Below are positions 60,264 to 64,000 of a stretch of DNA of 64,000 nucleotides, one piece after another. The DNA is taken from the NCBI GenBank assembly GCA_032622095.1, contig CP136065.1, forward strand, positions 244,093,474 through 244,157,473, given 5' to 3'. This DNA is from Siphonodentalium dalli (Eukaryota; Mollusca; Scaphopoda; Gadilida; Siphonodentaliidae). The notes under the pieces were generated by a model. The model saw only the letters and a list, made by a program, of their open reading frames with translations. It was not told the origin of the DNA and did not search any database. How positions within the stretch are numbered: position 1 is the stretch's first letter; every line of letters starts with the position of its first letter. The position numbers and the translations under genes are program-made.

Positions 60264-60936
60264 TTTTTAGCTCACCTCAGACTGAAAGTCTGAAGTTGAG
60301 CTATACCCATCACTCTTCGTCTGGCGTCCGTCCGTGCGTCAGTCAACAATTCTAAAAAATCTTCTCCTACGAAACCACTTGACCGATTTGGCTGAAATTT
60401 TGCATAGAGGTTCCTTGGGTGACTATGATTCAGTCTTGTTAATTTTGGGCCGGTCCGTCAACTAGGGGCCAGTGGTCAAGGTCAAAAAACACTATTTAGC
60501 CACATTTTCTAATAAAAACTTCTCCTTTGTAACTACTGGGGCAATTTGGCTCCAATTTTATATGGAGGTAACTTGGATGATCATGGTCCAGGCTTGTTAA
60601 TTTTGGGACGGTTCTTCAACTAGGGACAGGGATCAAGGTAAGATAACTCTATTTATCCACATTTTCTAATAAAAACACATCCTTTGTAACTACTTGTGCG
60701 ATTTGGCTTGAATTTGGCATATATGTGACCATGTTTCAAGCTTGTTAATTTGGGGCTGGTTTGTCAATTAGTGGTCAAGGTCAGATAACCCCATTTACCC
60801 ATATTTTATAAAGAAAAACATGTTTACCTCTGTAACTACTGGTTTCTTTCTTGGGGCTGGGGATATGAGATTTAAACTCAGTGAACATTTTAGTACTAGT
60901 GTCTTTAGTTCTCTTTAGAGCAGGTGAGCGCTCAAT
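60264..60936 (-). repeat. 'ttttagctcacct' dispersed repeat, inverted relative to 9030-10936
   Basis: Starts ttttagctcacctcagac, has the short terminal hairpin (agctcacct ... gttgagct), then cgtccgtccgtgcg. About three degenerate ~150-bp units follow ('aacttctcctttgtaactact', 'gcaatttggct..aatttt', 'tggtcaaggtca'). Its first 100 bp are homologous to the complement of the end of the 10.9-kb element. Confidence 0.65.
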
Positions 60937-61410
60937 AGTCCCTGGACTATCTTGTTTTCAACAAGTTTTCCTTTCTGGAGTTATCCCCTCTTTCGACATA
61001 GAAAAATTGTCATAATTTCTGTCCGTCCGCTTTGTTTATGTATGATAACTTTAGTTTGGGTGATTGAATTGGAACGAAATTTGGTATGTGAATATCTGTA
61101 TGTGTTTGGTCTAATGATCCTTTTTCGAAAAGGAGATATGGTTCCTTTTCGGCGTAGAATTTCCGTCAGTCCGTCACACTTTTGTTTAATATGAATGATA
61201 ACTTTTGTTTGGGTTTACGGATCGGAACCAAATTTTGTATATGAGTTACTCAGTTTGAAATACAGGTCAGTTGCAAATATGGTTTCGGGCCTCAGTTATG
61301 GATCCTTTCGTCCATCCGTCACAATTTTGTTGATTTGTTTTTCTGACAAAGCGGCATGGGGTTGACCACGTGGGGGTATGCCACGGGCGACTGCCCACCT
61401 CTTGTTTGAA
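60937..61410. repeat. Dispersed repeat ending 'ccacgggcgactgccc'
   Basis: Contains 'ggagttatcccctctttcga', two 'ttccgtc.gtccgtcacac(t)ttt(g)ttt' phrases and ends gggtatgccacgggcgactg 'cccacctcttgttt', another familiar molluscan repeat tail. No gene. Confidence 0.5.
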
Positions 61411-61556
61411 ATGTATCTGCGTGAAATTTGTTGGTTTGAATAAAATTTGACATGGTTACATGTACCATCTGTTATTATTAGGATTAGTCTATTTATTGTA
61501 ATGATTGTCATGCAAGTTTGTTCATTTAGAAAATGAACATTTCATTTTATTCACAG

Positions 61557-62982
61557 GACTGATGATAAAGATCATCGAGAACCAAGAAGCGGAACGAGAA
61601 GAACGAAAAAAACTCCAAAAAGCCATTGAAATCCTGTTTGAACAGCGAGAACAGGTAAGTAATATCCTAGGTAGTCCAGCTTGTGCATTCATGACATACA
61701 TATGCAATAAATTGTGCAGTTAAATAATACAGATTTAAAGGAACAAAGACATAAACATATAATTATAAAATTAGCATATCATTAAGAAATAACTGGTGTG
61801 TGAGTTAGGTTTATGAGGTTATAACTAAAGTTAAAGATTTGTCTTATAATTTAACTCTAACACAGTGTCTAACAGCCTAATATACTTTATTTTGTGTATT
61901 TCCCAACAAAATAGATGTGTTGTTTCACAATTTATGAGGTTTATCGTATTTTCAGGGTGACAGCCAACCCAATAATTACGGTATCTCTAAATTAGAAATG
62001 GTAAAATTATTTCATTATAAACGGAATACTTTAAAAGTAAAAATAACACCAGCTCGCCCATTTCACCCTGAACACCAATTTATTATTATTATTATTAGTA
62101 ATAAATAACATTTATATAGCGCCTTATCCCAAAAAGCCCAAAGCTCTTAGTCATTACATATATGCATGTGTACACGATAATAATGAATACATATATATCT
62201 TATTCACCAACAGTGTTATTCGGCGATGTCGTAGTGCATTCGAAAGAGGTGTGTTTTCAACATTTTCCTGAATGTCGTATAATTGTTAATATGTCGGAGT
62301 TCATTTGGAATACGGTTCCAAATAGTTGGGCCGAATACAGAAAACGATCGATCGCCAAATGTCTTTAAATCGCATTCAGGTTAAACTAAATAATTGCATT
62401 GTCCAGAGCGGAGGCTTCGACATGCAAATGAATGGTTACATGTTACAGTAATTGCAAATATGCGTTCGGGCCTCAGTTATGGTTTACTACTACCGATTTC
62501 ATAATCAATTTCAATCACTATTCTGCGTTTCGACTTTTTACATTAGCCTGGTTTTGCGACATTCTGAAAACCATCGGTAGCAGTAAAATTTTAGCAAGAC
62601 AATTGCTACTTGAAAAGTGTTAAATTGTCTTATATTATATGATCACTAATTTTCTAATTTTATGTGGGGAAATAAGAAGAGTACCCATGCTTTATTACAC
62701 ATTGTGTTAAAATGGCTATAATGGGTTAAACTAAAATGCTATCTTCATACATTCAAGAACATTACTTTTTGTTGGCAATTCATTCCATGACTACTCTCAA
62801 GTGATATTCTGATTATTCCTATATATCTCCATAGCATGTAAAGGGGTTGAAACTTTGTTTTTTTATTTTAGGCTACCATATCAAACAGCATTTTAGACTC
62901 GATACCTGTAGGCACCATAGAGAGTCTGGACGCGCTGGAAGCCAGACTGAAAGATAAGGATGCCGTCGTTTTGAGGAATCTA
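61557..62982 (+). CDS. DUF4806-type gene, three exons (continues beyond the window)
   Basis: Exon 61557-61654 (acceptor TTCACAG, donor CAG|GTAAGT) encodes LMIKIIENQEAEREERKKLQ and KAIEILFEQREQ, a charged coiled coil. Exon 61956-62000 encodes GDSQPNNYGISKLEM. Exon 62872-62982 (acceptor TTTTAG, donor CTA|GTAAGT) encodes SILDSIPVGTIESLDALEAR then LKDKDAVVLRNL. All three join in phase 0. 'P(V/I)xTxExLxxLExxLKDxxxxxxLxxxL' is the opening of the DUF4806 domain found in many insect and mollusc nuclear proteins of unknown function. The remainder of the domain should follow in the next exon to the right, but none is seen by 64000. Upstream exons should lie to the left; the nearest + strand candidates are transposon-derived. 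Confidence 0.65.
62080..62400 (+). repeat. SINE-like or old dispersed repeat in the intron
   Basis: After a (tta)n run, 'ataacatttatatagcgcct' and 'cccaaagctcttagtc', later 'cggagttcatttggaatacg' and 'agttgggccgaatac'. The 'tatagcgcc..aaagc' opening is a widespread metazoan repeat. An open frame across it is not judged a gene. Confidence 0.45.
62512..62655 (+). repeat. Direct repeat, copy 1
   Basis: 'caatcactattctgcgtttc' to 'tatatgatcactaa' recurs at 63642-63750 with an internal ~30-bp deletion in the second copy. The two copies flank the third DUF4806-type exon. Confidence 0.7.
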
Positions 62983-63253
62983 GTAAGTGATATATACTAC
63001 AGTATTGGCCCATAAACCGAATTCGCTTCGGACCAACTCTTTTCCGAATTACCAGTTTCCCAATCACGTCATAGCAAAGTCTTGGAAACGAATGCAGTCT
63101 ATCAGATGACGGATTACCGCGGCGTAATACATAAAATTCAAAACGGTTTCCGTTAGTTGCATTAATTTCTCAAATAAACAGCCATTTTAGTCTGCATAAC
63201 TTGTAAAAGTGTATACATTTGAAGATAATGTAATTATAAGTAATGCCTGTAAT

Positions 63254-63346
63254 TGTCGATGTAGTTCGTGGGTGATGGTGGTTCGGATCCGCATTACATA
63301 CCTTTGCATATTCCGCTTCGTCCATCACCCACGAACTACATCGACA
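63254..63346. repeat. 25-bp perfect foldback
   Basis: tgtcgatgtagttcgtgggt(gatgg) at 63254-63278 pairs exactly with its complement at 63322-63346 around a 43-base loop, and pairing continues weakly outward (ctgtaat / ctacag). No flanking duplication seen. Confidence 0.8.
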
Positions 63347-63641
63347 ACTACAGTAATTCCTTAATTAAGTACGCTAGGCTGTGGGTGCATGCTTTCTGGT
63401 CGACAGATCAAATGAGCCTTATGTTATTTCACCATAATCTGACTGAGAAGCCTAATTCATAAAAAGATATAGTTGTTACAGCCACTAGGTTCACAAAGCC
63501 ATAGTCTCATCATCCCTGGTAATCACTCACGCTGATTGTTAATCAGCATTGTCTGGCTCACATGATTCACATTGTTTGCACCTTCATTGTTTAATCAGCG
63601 AGTGTGTAAAGCAAACACATTGATTGATAATTGCACCTGCC

Positions 63642-63750
63642 TCAATCACTATTCTGCGTTTCGACTTTTTACAATAGCCCTGCTTTTTAGCAAGACAATT
63701 GCTACTTGAAAAGTATTAAATTGTCTTATTATATGATCACTAAATTTCTC
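63642..63750 (+). repeat. Direct repeat, copy 2
   Basis: Second copy of 62512-62655. The remaining sequence to 64000 shows no gene or repeat that I recognise. Confidence 0.7.
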
Positions 63751-64000
63751 CCGAAAATCCTATAGTAATTGAGAAAGGCGGTCGGGTTATCAAATATCGA
63801 TATTAACCTGGGCCAGGTTAATATTGTCCCGTCAATCATGCAACATCATTCTCTGGCACGCCTTAACGTGCCTGAATTAACTGTCCAATGAAATTACGCG
63901 TAGCGTTTTTAATCAGCCAATCAAAATTGAATCCACATAACTCATTTTGCTGATTGCGGAAGCGGTCGGGAACCATTTGCCACTTTGTGTTTTGTTGGTC

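Noticed and set aside
1-64000. tRNA, rRNA or other standard RNA genes
   Set aside because: No tRNA B-box/cloverleaf or rRNA-like stretch was recognised on either strand by eye; a dedicated scan could still find a weak one.

Overview
This is eukaryotic, intron-bearing, AT-rich DNA, most likely from a marine mollusc. The pointers are the many TACATGTA motifs, the 'agctcacctgag ... cggacggacgg' dispersed repeats, Helitrons with molluscan-type termini, and Penelope and Polinton remains. Host coding sequence is sparse: three exons of a DUF4806-type gene at the right end (+ strand), three coiled-coil exons on the - strand near 38.6-40.1 kb, and one doubtful exon near 45.2 kb. Almost everything else is mobile or repetitive.

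Region 1.2-38.2 kb is bounded by a pair of ~300-bp inverted repeats that differ by about 8 bases by eye. Inside its right part lies a broken Polinton/Maverick fossil: a family-B DNA polymerase region on + (28.2-32.7 kb), facing a - strand block with adenovirus-type protease, two capsid-type proteins, a small basic protein, a chromodomain segment, a NADAR-domain segment and a PC4-like protein. At the left edge of the same span is a - strand block with a Rep-type (CRESS-DNA-virus-like) SF3 helicase fossil and unidentified coding stretches. Between the two blocks lie later insertions: a Penelope-like retroelement bracketed by a ~307-bp direct duplication, several MITEs, a mirror-image 165-bp tandem array, a 1-kb palindrome built of small hairpins, and a 270-bp satellite array.

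Region 39-47 kb holds a hAT MITE with a clean 8-bp target duplication, sitting in an intron, and three Helitron ends joined head to tail (41.03, 44.41 and 45.00 kb). Region 47.2-50.4 kb is a decayed CACTA/tnp2-like transposase gene with introns. Region 54.8-59.9 kb is a putative 5.05-kb transposon with inverted ends; its gene has a FEN/PIN-nuclease-like C-terminal region and a Cys-rich CXC-like tail, and I cannot place it in a named transposon superfamily. Region 60-64 kb holds dispersed repeats and the DUF4806-type exons.

All family assignments rest on motifs read by eye; no database search was run.
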